The notes: generated by a model from the sequence alone, not told the origin. A stretch of 64,000 bases of DNA from CAILZL01 sp963791615 (GCA_963791615.1 CAWBTE010000017.1:248001-312000), one strand, 5' to 3'; shown: positions 8,660 to 18,192, counted from the stretch's first letter. Translations and numbers: made by a program.

Positions 8660-10852
8660 CTAGAAGGACGCGCGCAGTTCAAGCTCGAACGTGCGTGGTG
8701 CGCCCAGATAGAACATCGGCGTTCCGGTCACTGACGATGCATAGATGGTGTCGGCAATGTTGCGGGCACGGGCCGTCACCAGCCACTTGTCATCTGGCTG
8801 ATAGCTGGCAAATGCACCAAACAGGGTGTAAGCACCATCGCTGATGGTGTTTGCGTTGTTGCCGAAACGCGAGCTGACGTATCGGGCATCGACACCCGCG
8901 CGCCAGTTGGCCGTGATGTCGTAAGCCGCCCACAGATTGGCCACCCACTTCGGCGTGTTACCCGGCACATTGCCTTCACGCGATACACCCACGCCGCTGA
9001 CGTTCTCGATGAAGTCATCGTATTGCGCATCGGTGTAGGCGACATTGCCTTGCAGACTGAGTGCTTTGGCAATGCGTACAGATGCCGCCACTTCAGCACC
9101 GCGCGACGACTGCTGCCCCACCGGAATGGTGGTACCGGGATTGTTGGCATCTGCAATGGCGAGGTTCTTGCGCACGATGTGGTAGACGGCGGCCGTCAGC
9201 GCACCTCGTCCATCCAGTACATCCCACTTGGTACCCAGCTCGATCTGACGACCGGTGGTCAGATCGAAGTCACGTACCTGATTGAAGTTGGCAGTGGTCA
9301 GAATGCCGGCCGGTGGATCGGCTGCGGTGCTGTACTGCAGATAGACACTCGATGCAGGCGAGAAATCAAACACCAGACCCGCGCGCCCTGTTACCGGCGT
9401 GTAGGTGCGCTTGAAGTAAGCAGGATCGGTGGCCGTCACGGTACGACGGTTGGCAACCTCCAGATCGATCTGCTCGTAACGCAGACCGGTCACCAGCGAC
9501 AGCGCATTGGTAAATCTGGTGCGATTCTCGACGAATGCCGCCGTGGTCGTGACTCTGTTGTTTCTATCAGGCGTGAAGCCGGGCACCATGCCGGGAATGC
9601 TGAAGAATTCTTCGGTAACAAAGTTGATGGGATCAACAGTGCTGACCGTCAGAGTCAATGAACGCGGGAACCGTGTTTGCTTATTGATACTGTAATCGAG
9701 CCCCGCCGACCAGTCGGACTGCAGCCCACCGATGTGGCCGGCATGAGTCAGCTCCAGGCGGTTGCCATTCAGATCCTGATCATGCCGCTGCAACAGCGGC
9801 GAAGAACGCGCGACTGCAGTGTTGGTTGAGTTAAATCGATAGGTTTCGACATTGCGATAGTCGCGCAACGCATCGTAGTGATAGAGGGTATTGCGCAAAC
9901 TGGTGTGTTCGCCCAGCCGATATTCCAGCAAGGAACGCGCCCAGCGAACTTCCTGCTGGTAAATGCCATCACGAGAATTGTAGTTTTTGAAACGCGTGGC
10001 TTCGTCAATGCGTCCCTCACCGGTAGTGGGATTGAGCAGTGGGGTACCCCAGTACGGACGATTTACGTCTTCTTTCTGGAATTCCAGCGCCAGTGTGTGC
10101 GACAGGGCGGGCGTGATGTCGATCAACCATGACGCAGCGGCAGTCCACGACTCACGCTTGTTACCATCCACGTAGCCATTCGAACTGGCGCGATTTACAT
10201 CGGCGCGCAGGTAATTCTTCACGCCTGCATCATCACCAATGCGCTGATTGATACCGAAAGACAGTTGTGTGGTGACATAGGAGCCAACACTGACGCGCGC
10301 CTGAACAAACTCGCTGTCCCGCGATGCCTGTTTGGTAATGTAGTTGATCGATCCTCCGACGGCGCCGGCGCCATACAGATAGGTCGATGGGCCACCTACG
10401 ACTTCCACTCGGTCATAGATCCAGCTATCCACCGGGCGTGCCGCAATGGCGTCGTACTGCACAGTGATGCCGTTGAACAACTGCGTCAGCGAACTGGCGC
10501 CGAAGCCACGATAGGACACCGAACCTGCCGAGCCCGGTGGCGATGCGGCGGTCATGCCCGGCACGCTCTTGAGAATTTCCTGCGTGTCGACCGCGCCGCG
10601 CTGTTCGATTGTCTCTCTATCGACCACCACCACTGTCGCCGGCGTTTCGCGTGGTGTCAGCCCCAGACGTGAACCGGTCTGCACCTGCTCATCCAGCGCC
10701 AGGGAGTCGGCCGGAGCGCTCTCCGCCACGGTAATTTTGGAAAATGCGACCTCCTTGTCACTTTGTGCAGCGTGAGCTGCTGCTGACAGGGTGAAGAAAA
10801 TGGCCGTAGCCAGTTTGCTGTTGGATAAGGCGCTCGAAACATGTACGTTCAT
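8660..10852 (-). CDS. TonB-dependent siderophore-type receptor
   Basis: A 730-residue outer membrane receptor. The ATG at 10852 is chosen because GAGAG lies 7 bases upstream; an upstream TTG at 10864 would add 4 residues without a site. A signal peptide ends near AAHA. The plug has TPRETPATVVVVDRETI, SVSYRGFGASSLTQ and GPSTYLYGAGAVGGSINY, the signature of siderophore receptors of the FhuE/FpvA type. The barrel ends TFELELRASF. With the downstream PepSY gene and upstream tonB it forms a receptor-energiser-reductase set. Cargo may be a ferric siderophore or another metal chelate. Confidence 0.88.
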   Translation of the reverse strand: MNVHVSSALSNSKLATAIFFTLSAAAHAAQSDKEVAFSKITVAESAPADSLALDEQVQTGSRLGLTPRETPATVVVVDRETIEQRGAVDTQEILKSVPGMTAASPPGSAGSVSYRGFGASSLTQLFNGITVQYDAIAARPVDSWIYDRVEVVGGPSTYLYGAGAVGGSINYITKQASRDSEFVQARVSVGSYVTTQLSFGINQRIGDDAGVKNYLRADVNRASSNGYVDGNKRESWTAAASWLIDITPALSHTLALEFQKEDVNRPYWGTPLLNPTTGEGRIDEATRFKNYNSRDGIYQQEVRWARSLLEYRLGEHTSLRNTLYHYDALRDYRNVETYRFNSTNTAVARSSPLLQRHDQDLNGNRLELTHAGHIGGLQSDWSAGLDYSINKQTRFPRSLTLTVSTVDPINFVTEEFFSIPGMVPGFTPDRNNRVTTTAAFVENRTRFTNALSLVTGLRYEQIDLEVANRRTVTATDPAYFKRTYTPVTGRAGLVFDFSPASSVYLQYSTAADPPAGILTTANFNQVRDFDLTTGRQIELGTKWDVLDGRGALTAAVYHIVRKNLAIADANNPGTTIPVGQQSSRGAEVAASVRIAKALSLQGNVAYTDAQYDDFIENVSGVGVSREGNVPGNTPKWVANLWAAYDITANWRAGVDARYVSSRFGNNANTISDGAYTLFGAFASYQPDDKWLVTARARNIADTIYASSVTGTPMFYLGAPRTFELELRASF

Positions 10853-10931
10853 AAAGACTCTCAATTATTGGAAGTATTGGTTATCAAATTCAGTTCTGGC
10901 TTTGGGCCTGGTGTTGATTGCTTGCGGCGCA

Positions 10932-11645
10932 TCAGCGCTTGTTGAGCACAAACTCGAAGGTCTGGGTCGCTGTGGATTGCACTGCCTGGTTGTCCCGCAT
11001 GGCCGGGCGACACCGCCAGGCTCGCACCGTCGCGATGCCGGCCGCGTCCAGTCGTTGCGAGCCACTGCTCCTGACAACTGCAACGTCACGCACCGAACCC
11101 GTCGCATCAAGCAGCACCCGCAAGGTCACCTCGCCCTGCTCGCGCAGGCGTTTCGATTGAGCCGGATAAGATGGCGCGCTGCGCTCCGGGCACATTAACG
11201 CCAGTTCGTTGCCAGACCCGGCGATTGCCGATGCAGAGTTGCCTGTTGCCACATTGGTAGATGCCGCAGTGACGGGAGGCGGTTCGGTGATGGCCTCAAC
11301 GTGCAACACAAGCGTCGGCGTGGTGGGAGCCGGTATGTCCGGACGGACAACCGTTGAGTGCGACGGTTCTGGTGGCAATTCGACTGGCTGCTCCACCTGC
11401 CGTTCCTGATTGATCAAGGCAACGACAACCGGTGATGTCTCATGACTGACGATAATGGGCGCCAGACGAAACAACGCAAACGCCAGCAGGTGCATCAGCA
11501 CGACTGCGATGATGGCGATTGGCCGCGACGCACCCGACGTCAGTGATTCAGTCTCGAAAACTGAATCGCAACGCACATCGGACTGCAGCGGCTGCGCAGA
11601 TGAATGGTCGACCAGAGCTGGCAACGGCTCAAACTCCCAAAGCAA
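10932..11645 (-). CDS. tonB: Energy transducer TonB
   Basis: A 237-residue protein linking the inner-membrane proton gradient to outer membrane receptors. It has one N-terminal membrane helix (about 41-66), a Pro/Glu-rich periplasmic stretch (EQPVELPPEP) and a C-terminal TonB domain (about 158-237) with EQGEVTLRVLLDATGSV and RAWRCRPA. The first 35 residues are longer than usual, so the true start may lie further in. No exbB or exbD is in the window, so it must use partners encoded elsewhere. Position upstream of two receptor genes suggests it serves them. Confidence 0.9.
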   Translation of the reverse strand: MLWEFEPLPALVDHSSAQPLQSDVRCDSVFETESLTSGASRPIAIIAVVLMHLLAFALFRLAPIIVSHETSPVVVALINQERQVEQPVELPPEPSHSTVVRPDIPAPTTPTLVLHVEAITEPPPVTAASTNVATGNSASAIAGSGNELALMCPERSAPSYPAQSKRLREQGEVTLRVLLDATGSVRDVAVVRSSGSQRLDAAGIATVRAWRCRPAMRDNQAVQSTATQTFEFVLNKR

Positions 11646-11698
11646 AGCAAAGCAGGACGACGGGTTTACGTCATCCGTACAGATACAAACGCAATTGC

Positions 11699-12064
11699 TT
11701 AGGAGAGAGCTGGAGGACCGCGCGTGGCGATGAAGCGCGGTGGGCCGGACGCGTAATATGGCGACTCGGCAGGCGGAAGAATTTCCGCAGTGGGAAAGAA
11801 CGAAATGGCTTCGCTGCTGCCGACATCCAGCAACGGTGCAGCAGTCACATGAGCAAACGGACAGGAGAAATCGTTCTGAGGGCCTGAATGATCCTTGCCA
11901 GCCGCATCATGACTCGCATCAGACTGAGCGACACCGGCGCTGCAAAACACAATCTGCAGCTTGCCCTCATGCGCCTGCGCCATGAAACCCACGGGCATGA
12001 GCGCGCGCGCCATCAGAAACGGCAGCAGCCACCACACCCAGGATTGCGCACGACGGAATGTCAT
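11699..12064 (-). CDS. DUF2946 family protein
   Basis: A 121-residue exported protein with an N-terminal hydrophobic helix, a Cys in QIVFCSAG, and the block DFSCPFAHVTAAP that marks DUF2946. It ends RGPPALS, typical of this group. DUF2946 genes frequently lie beside TonB, PepSY and copper-receptor genes. The Cys and His residues could bind metal, but no function is established. It is the first gene of the 12.1-to-3.2 kb minus-strand cluster, directly after two tRNA genes. Confidence 0.8.
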   Translation of the reverse strand: MTFRRAQSWVWWLLPFLMARALMPVGFMAQAHEGKLQIVFCSAGVAQSDASHDAAGKDHSGPQNDFSCPFAHVTAAPLLDVGSSEAISFFPTAEILPPAESPYYASGPPRFIATRGPPALS

Positions 12065-12112
12065 TTGAGGCGAATTGTCCGGAAAACCCTTTCAGTACAG
12101 ATTCTAAGGAAA

Positions 12113-12189
12113 TGGTGCGACCGGAGAGATTCGAACTCCCGACCTCCTGGTTCGTAGCCAGGCGCTCTATCCAACTGAGCTACGGTCGC
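12113..12189 (-). tRNA. tRNA-Arg (anticodon ACG)
   Basis: The reverse strand folds as a complete 77-base tRNA. The acceptor stem is GCGACCG/CGGTCGC with discriminator A and an encoded CCA. The D arm has GCTC...GAGC. The anticodon stem CCTGG/CCAGG encloses loop CTACGAA, and the T arm has TTCGAAT. The anticodon ACG is read as ICG after deamination. It lies 15 bases downstream of tRNA-Ser and is probably cotranscribed with it. Confidence 0.97.
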
Positions 12190-12204
12190 ACTTAGAAAAA
12201 TGTC

Positions 12205-12295
12205 TGGCGGAGAGAGAGGGATTCGAACCCTCGATGGGCTTTTGACCCATACGCCCTTAGCAGGGGCGCGCCTTCGACCACTCGGCCATCTCTCC
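12205..12295 (-). tRNA. tRNA-Ser (anticodon GCU)
   Basis: A 91-base tRNA with the long variable arm of serine tRNAs. The acceptor stem is GGAGAGA/TCTCTCC with discriminator G and encoded CCA. The anticodon stem CGCCC/GGGCG encloses loop CTGCTAA (anticodon GCT), and the T loop is TTCGAAT. The csrA, tRNA-Ser(GCU), tRNA-Arg(ACG) order matches the arrangement in many gammaproteobacteria. Confidence 0.97.
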
Positions 12296-12515
12296 GGCGC
12301 ACGAAACCTACCACTGTCCGCTCAGTAGCTGCTGGTGATTAACCATCGTTACCGGAGTTCAGCACCTCAAGCCAGCAATCTGCATTTGCGGATTACTGTA
12401 GCCCTGCTTGCACTGCTACATGTGGCGAGGGCCCCGCGAGAGGGCGGCAAGAATACTTGCCGATACGGGTTCCGTAAAGGCCTGATCAGGGGAATTTCGG
12501 GATTTACACCAAAAG

Positions 12516-12549
12516 TGTCACGTCCGCCGGGCTGGGTGCGGACATGACA
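12516..12549 (-). terminator. Probable Rho-independent terminator of csrA
   Basis: An inverted repeat of 12 bases with one mismatch (TGTCATGTCCGC/GCGGACGTGACA on the minus strand) encloses a 10-base GC-rich loop. It is followed on the minus strand by CTTTTGG. It starts 10 bases after the csrA stop. The T run is short, so termination may be partial and let transcripts reach the tRNA genes. Confidence 0.6.
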
Positions 12550-12559
12550 GGCTTTGATC

Positions 12560-12775
12560 TCAAGATTCAATGTCCGATGAGGCGGTGCGACGCGGAGCAC
12601 CCCCCGCCTGTTCTTCTTGTTTGATGCGCTCGAAAATTTCTTCTCGATGCACCGAGACTTCCTTCGGGGCGTTTACTCCGACACGAACCTGGTTGCCTTT
12701 GACACCCAGAATCGTCACGGCGACGTCATCGCCGATCATGATGGTTTCACCAACGCGTCTAGTCAAAATTAACAT
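12560..12775 (-). CDS. csrA: Carbon storage regulator CsrA
   Basis: A 71-residue RNA-binding dimer that controls translation and stability of mRNAs by binding GGA motifs. MLILTRRVGETIMIGDDV and VGVNAPKEVSVHREEI are the conserved strands with the RNA-contacting Arg44-type region (VHREEI). It is slightly longer than the 61-residue E. coli protein because of a polar tail. It lies between alaS and the tRNA pair. The 244 bases upstream hold no gene and should contain its promoter and leader. Confidence 0.97.
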   Translation of the reverse strand: MLILTRRVGETIMIGDDVAVTILGVKGNQVRVGVNAPKEVSVHREEIFERIKQEEQAGGAPRRTASSDIES

Positions 12776-13019
12776 TTCTGCTCCTTGCCAAATAAGGTGG
12801 GCGCGCTTGTATTTGTGTTTTCAATCCTTACGCCACGCAATCACTTGCTGCATAAGTCACGCGGTTGCGAGGTTAAGAAACACAAGCTGCCCAGTAGATA
12901 GGCATTTCCCTGATTCAGGCCCATCGACAGCTGATTTCATCACATAAGACATCCACCAATATGCGCTGTGCGGATTTCCTCCAACCTGCCTGAATGGCCA
13001 GCAACCGTTGTCCCTGAAG

Positions 13020-15746
13020 TCAGCCGTTGCTGGCGCCCAATCTGGACTCGATCCAGCCAGCCACTGACTGGAGCGCGGCAGGCAACCTGGCGGCATCAGT
13101 GCCACCCGCTTGCGCCATGTCTGGACGACCACCGCCACGACCACCTACCTGCTGCGCAACAAAATTGGCCAGGTCGCCGGCCTTAATTCGTGCCGTTTGG
13201 TCCGGGGTCACACCGGCGATCAACGCAACCTTGCCCTCGGTATCGACACTGGCCAGCACAATCGCAGCCGATTTCAACTTGTTCTTGAGCTGATCCACAG
13301 CATCGCGCAGAGCAGGCACGTCCGCACCTTCGACCAGACTGGCTACCAGCTTGATGCCAGCAATGTCCACAGCAGTTGCAGACAGATCATTGCCCTGGCC
13401 ACTGGCGAGTCTGGTTTTCAGCTGGGCAACTTCCTTTTCCAGCTTGCGGCTGCGTTCAATCAGCTGGCGCACTTTGTCTTCGACATCGTCGCGGCCCGCC
13501 TTGACCAGGCCCGCGACACCACGCAGCAGCTCATCTGAATTCTTTACCCAGTTCAGCGCGCCCTCGCCGGTGACCGCCTCAATGCGACGCACTCCAGCGG
13601 CAACACCGCCTTCGCTGACAATCTTGAACAAGCCGATGTCACCGGCACGGCTGGCATGCGTGCCACCACAAAGCTCCATGGAAAAATCGCCAATGCGCAG
13701 CACGCGCACTTCGTCATCGTATTTTTCGCCAAACAGCGCCATGGCGCCGGCCGCCACGGCCGCTTCCTGATTCATCAACTGGGTTTCTACTGGCGCATTG
13801 GCGCGCACCTGCGTATTCACCAGTTGCTCGATCTTCAGGATTTCATCAGCCGTGACGCCGGAATAATGTGAGAAGTCAAAGCGCAAACGATCTGCTGAGA
13901 CCAGCGAGCCTTTCTGCGTGACATGTGTGCCCAGCACCTGACGCAATGCTGCATGCAACAAGTGTGTGGCGGAATGATTGAGACGAATGGCGCTGCGCCG
14001 GGCATGATCGACTTCGGCCGACCAGCACTGAGCCCAAACGCAGTTCGAACCGCTCTGCAGCTGGCCGATGTGCGCGAACGCCGCATTGATCTTGCGGGTG
14101 TCAGCTGACCACAAAGCCGCCACCTGCGGCACTCAGCATGCCAGCATCACCCACCTGTCCGCCACTTTCGGCATAAAACGGCGTTGCATCCAGCACCACC
14201 TGACCGACTGTCACCGGCCTTGAGCACTTCAACCGACTGACCATCGCGCAGCAGCGCTACTACCTTGCCTTGGTCCTGCTCACGCTCGTAGCCACTGAAA
14301 CGGGTCTTGTCATCCAGCTTCACGGTGTCGCGCAAATCCACACCAAACTTGCTGGCAGCACGGGCGCGTTCACGTTGCGCTTCCATCGCTACCTCAAAGC
14401 CAGCTTCGTCAATCTTCAAACCGCGCTCGCGAGCGATGTCGTTGGTGAGATCCGCCGGAAAGCCGTAGGTGTCGTACAGCTTGAATACCGCATCACCCGG
14501 AATCACTCCACCTTCACCAGAAACCTGAATCGCCCCCAATGTGATTGCACCGGCACCTGGAACAACTTTGCTTAACTCTTGCGATCGTGTCCTCAAGCAA
14601 TCCCATGCCCTGCGCCAAGCGTTTCGGCAAAGCGTTCTTCTTCCTGCTTGAGCACACGTTCGATATGCGCACGCTGGTGCGTCAGTTCCGGATAGGCCGT
14701 CGCCATCGCCGTTTCCAGTGCCGCCACCAGCGTGTGGAAAAAGGCCTGATTGCAGCCCAGCTTGTAGCCATGACGAATAGCGCGGCGAATGATCCGGCGC
14801 AGCACATAGCCACGTCCCTCATTCGAGGGCAGCACACCGTCGGCAATCAAAAATGAACAGGCGCGAATATGATCGGCTATTACGCGCAGCGAGCTGGACG
14901 AGAGATCGCTGGTGCCGGTGGCCTGCGCCGCAGCCTTGATCAGCCCCTGAAACAGATCGATTTCATAGTTGGAATGCACGCCCTGCATAACCGCAGCAAC
15001 GCGCTCCAGTCCCATGCCGGTATCGACGGAAGGCTTGGGCAGCGGCGCGAGCTTGACCGTCGGCTGCCGCGCTCATACTGCATGAACACCACATTCCAGA
15101 TTTCGATCCAGCGATCACCGTCTTCATCGGGCGAACCGGGTGGCCCACCGGGAATATGTGCGCCGTGATCGTAGAAAATTTCCGTGCAGGGCCCGCAAGG
15201 TCCGGTATCACCCATCTGCCAGAAGTTGTCTGAACCACCGCCTTGCTTGTCACCGATACGCACAATGCGACTGGCCGGCACGCCGACCTGCTGCCAGATT
15301 TCAAATGCTTCATCATCGGTGTGATAAACCGTGACCATCAGGCGCTGCGGGTCAATGCCCAGCCAATCCTTACCGGTAACGAATTCCCATGCGAACTTGA
15401 TGGCCTCTGGCTTGAAGTAGTCGCCGAAGCTGAAGTTGCCCAGCATTTCGAAGAAAGTGTGGTGCCGCGCCGTATAACCCACATTTTCCAGATCGTTGTG
15501 CTTGCCACCGGCACGCACGCAGCGTTGTGAGCTGGTCGCACGTACATAGGAACGCTTTTCCTTGCCGAGGAAACAGTCCTTGAACTGCACCATGCCGGCG
15601 TTGGTGAACAACAACGTCGGATCGTTGCCGGGCACCAGCGAACTGGAGGCCACGATGGTGTGGCTTTGCTGCTCGAAATACTTGAGGTACAGCGCACGCA
15701 GGGCGGCGCTCGACAGGAATTTGGGTCGAGATACAGAAGTAGACAT
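13020..15746 (-). pseudogene. alaS: Alanine-tRNA ligase, broken by several frameshifts between about 14.1 and 15.08 kb
   Basis: Charges tRNA-Ala and is essential in bacteria. The start MSTSVSRPKFLSSAALR (ATG 15746) leads through HTFFEMLGNFSFGDYF and GDTGPCGPCTEIFYDHG in one frame. The frame changes near 15055-15075, after FMQYERG. It changes again near 14575-14625, after ERFAETLGAGHG, near 14200 (QVVLDATPFYAESGG is in another frame), and near 14110-14120. The last 370 codons are intact and hold HSATHLLHAALRQVLGTH and CGGTHA (editing-domain zinc site). All conserved blocks are present in order across the frames. Sequence error is the best explanation, since no cell can easily lose alaS. Confidence 0.9.
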
Positions 15747-15756
15747 GGTTTGGCGC

Positions 15757-16329
15757 TTAGTTTTCCGGATCGAGGTCGGGCGGATCGCCCGCGTCGCCGG
15801 ACTCAAGCAGCTGATCTTCGCAGCTCGTGCCCAAGGCAACGCGAATCTGATCCGTCGTAAAACCACGATATTGCAGGAAGCGCACCTGCTTTGCACGTTC
15901 ACCCATGGTTGCCGGCGTCGCGCCACCAAATTTGCGCTGGCGAATTTCCACTGCCAGCCGCATCCAATCCACCTGCGCCGCACTCAAGTGCTGTTCGATC
16001 AATTCGGCAGGCAATTTTAGCTGGCGCAGTTCACCGCGCAGCCGTACCGGTCCCTGCCCGCGCTCGGCACGCGAGCGAATGAACATCTCGGCAAAGCGGG
16101 CGTCGGACAGCAACCGCTGCCGGGTCAGCTCATCCACCACTTCCAGTGTGGTGTTCTGGTCATAGCCCCGATCACGCAGCTTGCGCTTGATCTCCGCCTG
16201 CGCATGTTCCCGGCGCGCCAGCAGGCCGATGGCCGTATTGCGCGCGGCGCTGCGCAGCTTGGCGGGATCGGGAGGGTCGCCCCCCTCGGTCTCTGCCGGA
16301 TTTCTGCTGCGCCGCCCGCGCTTGAACAT
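15757..16329 (-). CDS. recX: Regulatory protein RecX
   Basis: A 190-residue inhibitor of RecA filament growth. Three-helix repeats typical of RecX are visible: AIGLLARREHAQAEIKRKL, VVDELTRQRLLSDARFAEMF and QVRFLQYRGFTTDQIRVAL. The acidic C-terminus (DAGDPPDLDPEN) and N-terminal basic stretch are variable in the family. It lies downstream of recA, separated by a ~140 bp inverted-repeat element, and 10 bases upstream of alaS. Confidence 0.93.
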   Translation of the reverse strand: MFKRGRRSRNPAETEGGDPPDPAKLRSAARNTAIGLLARREHAQAEIKRKLRDRGYDQNTTLEVVDELTRQRLLSDARFAEMFIRSRAERGQGPVRLRGELRQLKLPAELIEQHLSAAQVDWMRLAVEIRQRKFGGATPATMGERAKQVRFLQYRGFTTDQIRVALGTSCEDQLLESGDAGDPPDLDPEN

Positions 16330-16361
16330 TTCAGTCCGCGCTCATGAGCTCAGCTCTGACT

Positions 16362-16503
16362 CAGAGCCTGTTCACGATCTTGATCAAGGGATGCAGTGCA
16401 AGGCGAAACGCCGCGAAAAAACGCAGCGTACAGATAAGTACGTAAGTATTTTTCGCGGCGTTTTAACACAGCAATGCGCCCTTCAACGAGATCGTGACCA
16501 AGC
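16362..16503. repeat. Inverted-repeat intergenic element, copy 1 (recA-recX spacer)
   Basis: About 142 bases with imperfect terminal inverted repeats: AGAGCCTGTTCACGATCT at the left, and the mirror CGAGATCGTGACCA at the right. Inside is a second inverted repeat, CGCCGCGAAAAA and TTTTTCGCGGCG. Much of it matches the element at 24161-24314 base for base (for example GCAGTGCAAGGCGAAAC and GAAAAAACGCAGCGTACA). The right end abuts the recA stop codon. No open reading frame or transposase is present, so it is non-autonomous or a relic. Confidence 0.85.
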
Positions 16504-17538
16504 TCAGGCTTCGACCGGTTCAGCAACCTTGGCCGCATCGCCACGCTTGGCGGGCAACAACTTCTCGCGCAGCTTGGCTTCGATGTCCTTGGCCACCTGT
16601 GGATGGGTTTCCAGATAAGTCTTGGCGTTTTCCTTGCCCTGACCGATGCGTTCACCGTTATAGGCGTACCAGGAACCAGATTTTTCAATCAGGTTATGCG
16701 CCACGCCCATATCAACAATTTCGCCATTCCGCGAAATGCCCGCGCCATACATGATCTCGAACTCGGCCTCGCGGAACGGCGGCGCTACCTTGTTCTTTAC
16801 CACCTTTACCCGCGTCTGATTGCCAACGACCTCTTCACCATTTTTAATGGCGCCGATGCGGCGAATATCCAGACGTACCGAGGCGTAGAATTTCAGGGCA
16901 TTGCCACCGGTGGTGGTTTCGGGATTACCGAACATCACGCCAATCTTCATGCGGATCTGGTTGATGAAAATAACAATCGTATTGGAACGCTTGATGTTGC
17001 CGGTGAGCTTGCGCAGCGCCTGCGACATCAGACGGGCCTGCAAGCCCATGTGCGAATCGCCCATCTCGCCTTCGATTTCGGCCTTGGGCGTCAACGCCGC
17101 CACCGAGTCCACCACCACCACATCCACGGCACCGGAGCGCACCAGCATGTCGGTGATTTCCAGCGCCTGCTCACCGGTGTCGGGCTGCGAAACCAGCAAA
17201 TCGGTGACATTGACCCCCAGTTTCTGGGCATAGCCCGGGTCCAGCGCGTGTTCGGCATCGACGAACGCCGCCGTACCACCCAAACGCTGCGCCTCGGCAA
17301 TGACCTGCAAGGTCAACGTGGTTTTACCCGAAGACTCCGGTCCGTAGATTTCAACTACGCGGCCGCGGGGCAGGCCACCCACCCCCAGCGCGATATCCAG
17401 CCCCAGCGAACCGGTGGAAATGGCATCTATTTCATAGGTGGAGCTGGCATCGCCCAGACGCATCACCGAGCCCTTGCCAAACTGTTTTTCGATCTGACCC
17501 AGCGCTGCCAGCAGCGCCTTCTTGCGATTCTCTTCCAT
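16504..17538 (-). CDS. recA: Recombinase RecA
   Basis: DNA strand-exchange ATPase and SOS co-protease, 344 residues. The ATG at 17538 (MEENRKKALLAAL) is chosen because GAGG lies 9 bases upstream. A TTG at 17553 would extend into that site. Walker A is GPESSGKTTLTLQ, and loop L2 carries GVMFGNPETTTGGNALKF. The tail EPVEA is acidic, as usual. A perfect SOS box lies about 120 bases upstream. The stop codon forms part of the end of the repeat element. Confidence 0.98.
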   Translation of the reverse strand: MEENRKKALLAALGQIEKQFGKGSVMRLGDASSTYEIDAISTGSLGLDIALGVGGLPRGRVVEIYGPESSGKTTLTLQVIAEAQRLGGTAAFVDAEHALDPGYAQKLGVNVTDLLVSQPDTGEQALEITDMLVRSGAVDVVVVDSVAALTPKAEIEGEMGDSHMGLQARLMSQALRKLTGNIKRSNTIVIFINQIRMKIGVMFGNPETTTGGNALKFYASVRLDIRRIGAIKNGEEVVGNQTRVKVVKNKVAPPFREAEFEIMYGAGISRNGEIVDMGVAHNLIEKSGSWYAYNGERIGQGKENAKTYLETHPQVAKDIEAKLREKLLPAKRGDAAKVAEPVEA

Positions 17539-17657
17539 TGTCGTATGCCTCAATTAAAGCCTGATAACCCGTCAGGTCCGGAGACCGCCACCTTCCCTGG
17601 GCACTCATGGTAGTGGACTAAACTTGACCCGGACTGTGCCAACCTGCGGCGGTATGA

Positions 17658-17673
17658 CTGTATTATTGTACAG
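17658..17673. promoter_or_regulatory. LexA (SOS) box upstream of recA
   Basis: CTGTATTATTGTACAG matches the gammaproteobacterial LexA consensus CTGT-N8-ACAG exactly. It lies in the 159-base gap between the cinA stop and the recA start, so it controls recA, as in related bacteria. Confidence 0.93.
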
Positions 17674-17697
17674 TACTGATCATTACACCAGTCTTAT

Positions 17698-18192
17698 TTA
17701 CAACTCCAGCACGCCGTTGAGCGCCATGACCACGCTGCGCCGCCGTACCGCCTCCCTGTCACCGCTGATCAATTTGAGCCGCGTGTTGCAATCAATGCCC
17801 TGACCACGCCGCAAGGCCCAGGCAAACCACACCGTACCCACCGGCTTGCCGGGCAGTTCGCCGCTCGGCCCGGCGATACCGCTGATGGCCACCGCCACCT
17901 GCCCGCCCAGCTGGGCCAATGCCCCACAGGCCATTTCGCGCACTGCCGCTTCGCTCACCGCACCATGAGCCGCCAAGGTGGCATCGGTTACCTGCAATAG
18001 CGACTGCTTCAGCACATTGCTGTACGCCACCACCCCGCCCAGATAGAACCCGGAACTGCCGGGAACGTCGGTCAGCGCCTTACCCAGCCAGCCGCCGGTG
18101 CAGGATTCTGCGGTCACCAATTGCCGGCCTGAATTACTTAAATGATGGCCCACCTGTACGGCGAGCTTGAACAAACTGTCATCGCTGGTCAT
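17698..18192 (-). CDS. pncC: CinA family protein, nicotinamide-nucleotide amidohydrolase
   Basis: A 164-residue single-domain protein of the CinA C-terminal family, which deamidates nicotinamide mononucleotide in NAD recycling. The family motif is TAESCTGGWLGKALTDVPG, followed by SGFYLGGVVAYSN and AISGIAGPSGELPGKPVGTVW. It lacks the N-terminal molybdopterin-like domain of full CinA, as is usual for PncC. It lies directly upstream of the recA promoter region, a common cinA-recA order. Confidence 0.93.
   Translation of the reverse strand: MTSDDSLFKLAVQVGHHLSNSGRQLVTAESCTGGWLGKALTDVPGSSGFYLGGVVAYSNVLKQSLLQVTDATLAAHGAVSEAAVREMACGALAQLGGQVAVAISGIAGPSGELPGKPVGTVWFAWALRRGQGIDCNTRLKLISGDREAVRRRSVVMALNGVLEL

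Noticed and set aside
10853..10931. Fur box upstream of the siderophore-type receptor
   Set aside because: Only a weak half-match (GATAACCAATACTTCC) is seen in the tonB-receptor spacer, not a convincing 19-base palindrome.
12776..13019. lysC between alaS and csrA
   Set aside because: No frame resembling aspartokinase exists in these 244 bases.
14100..15080. Programmed frameshifting in alaS
   Set aside because: No slippery heptamer or pattern repeats at the shift points, there are at least four of them, and alaS is not known to use recoding.
16603..17613. A 336-codon plus-strand frame opposite recA
   Set aside because: It is a shadow of recA caused by high-GC third-position bias. recA is unmistakable on the other strand.
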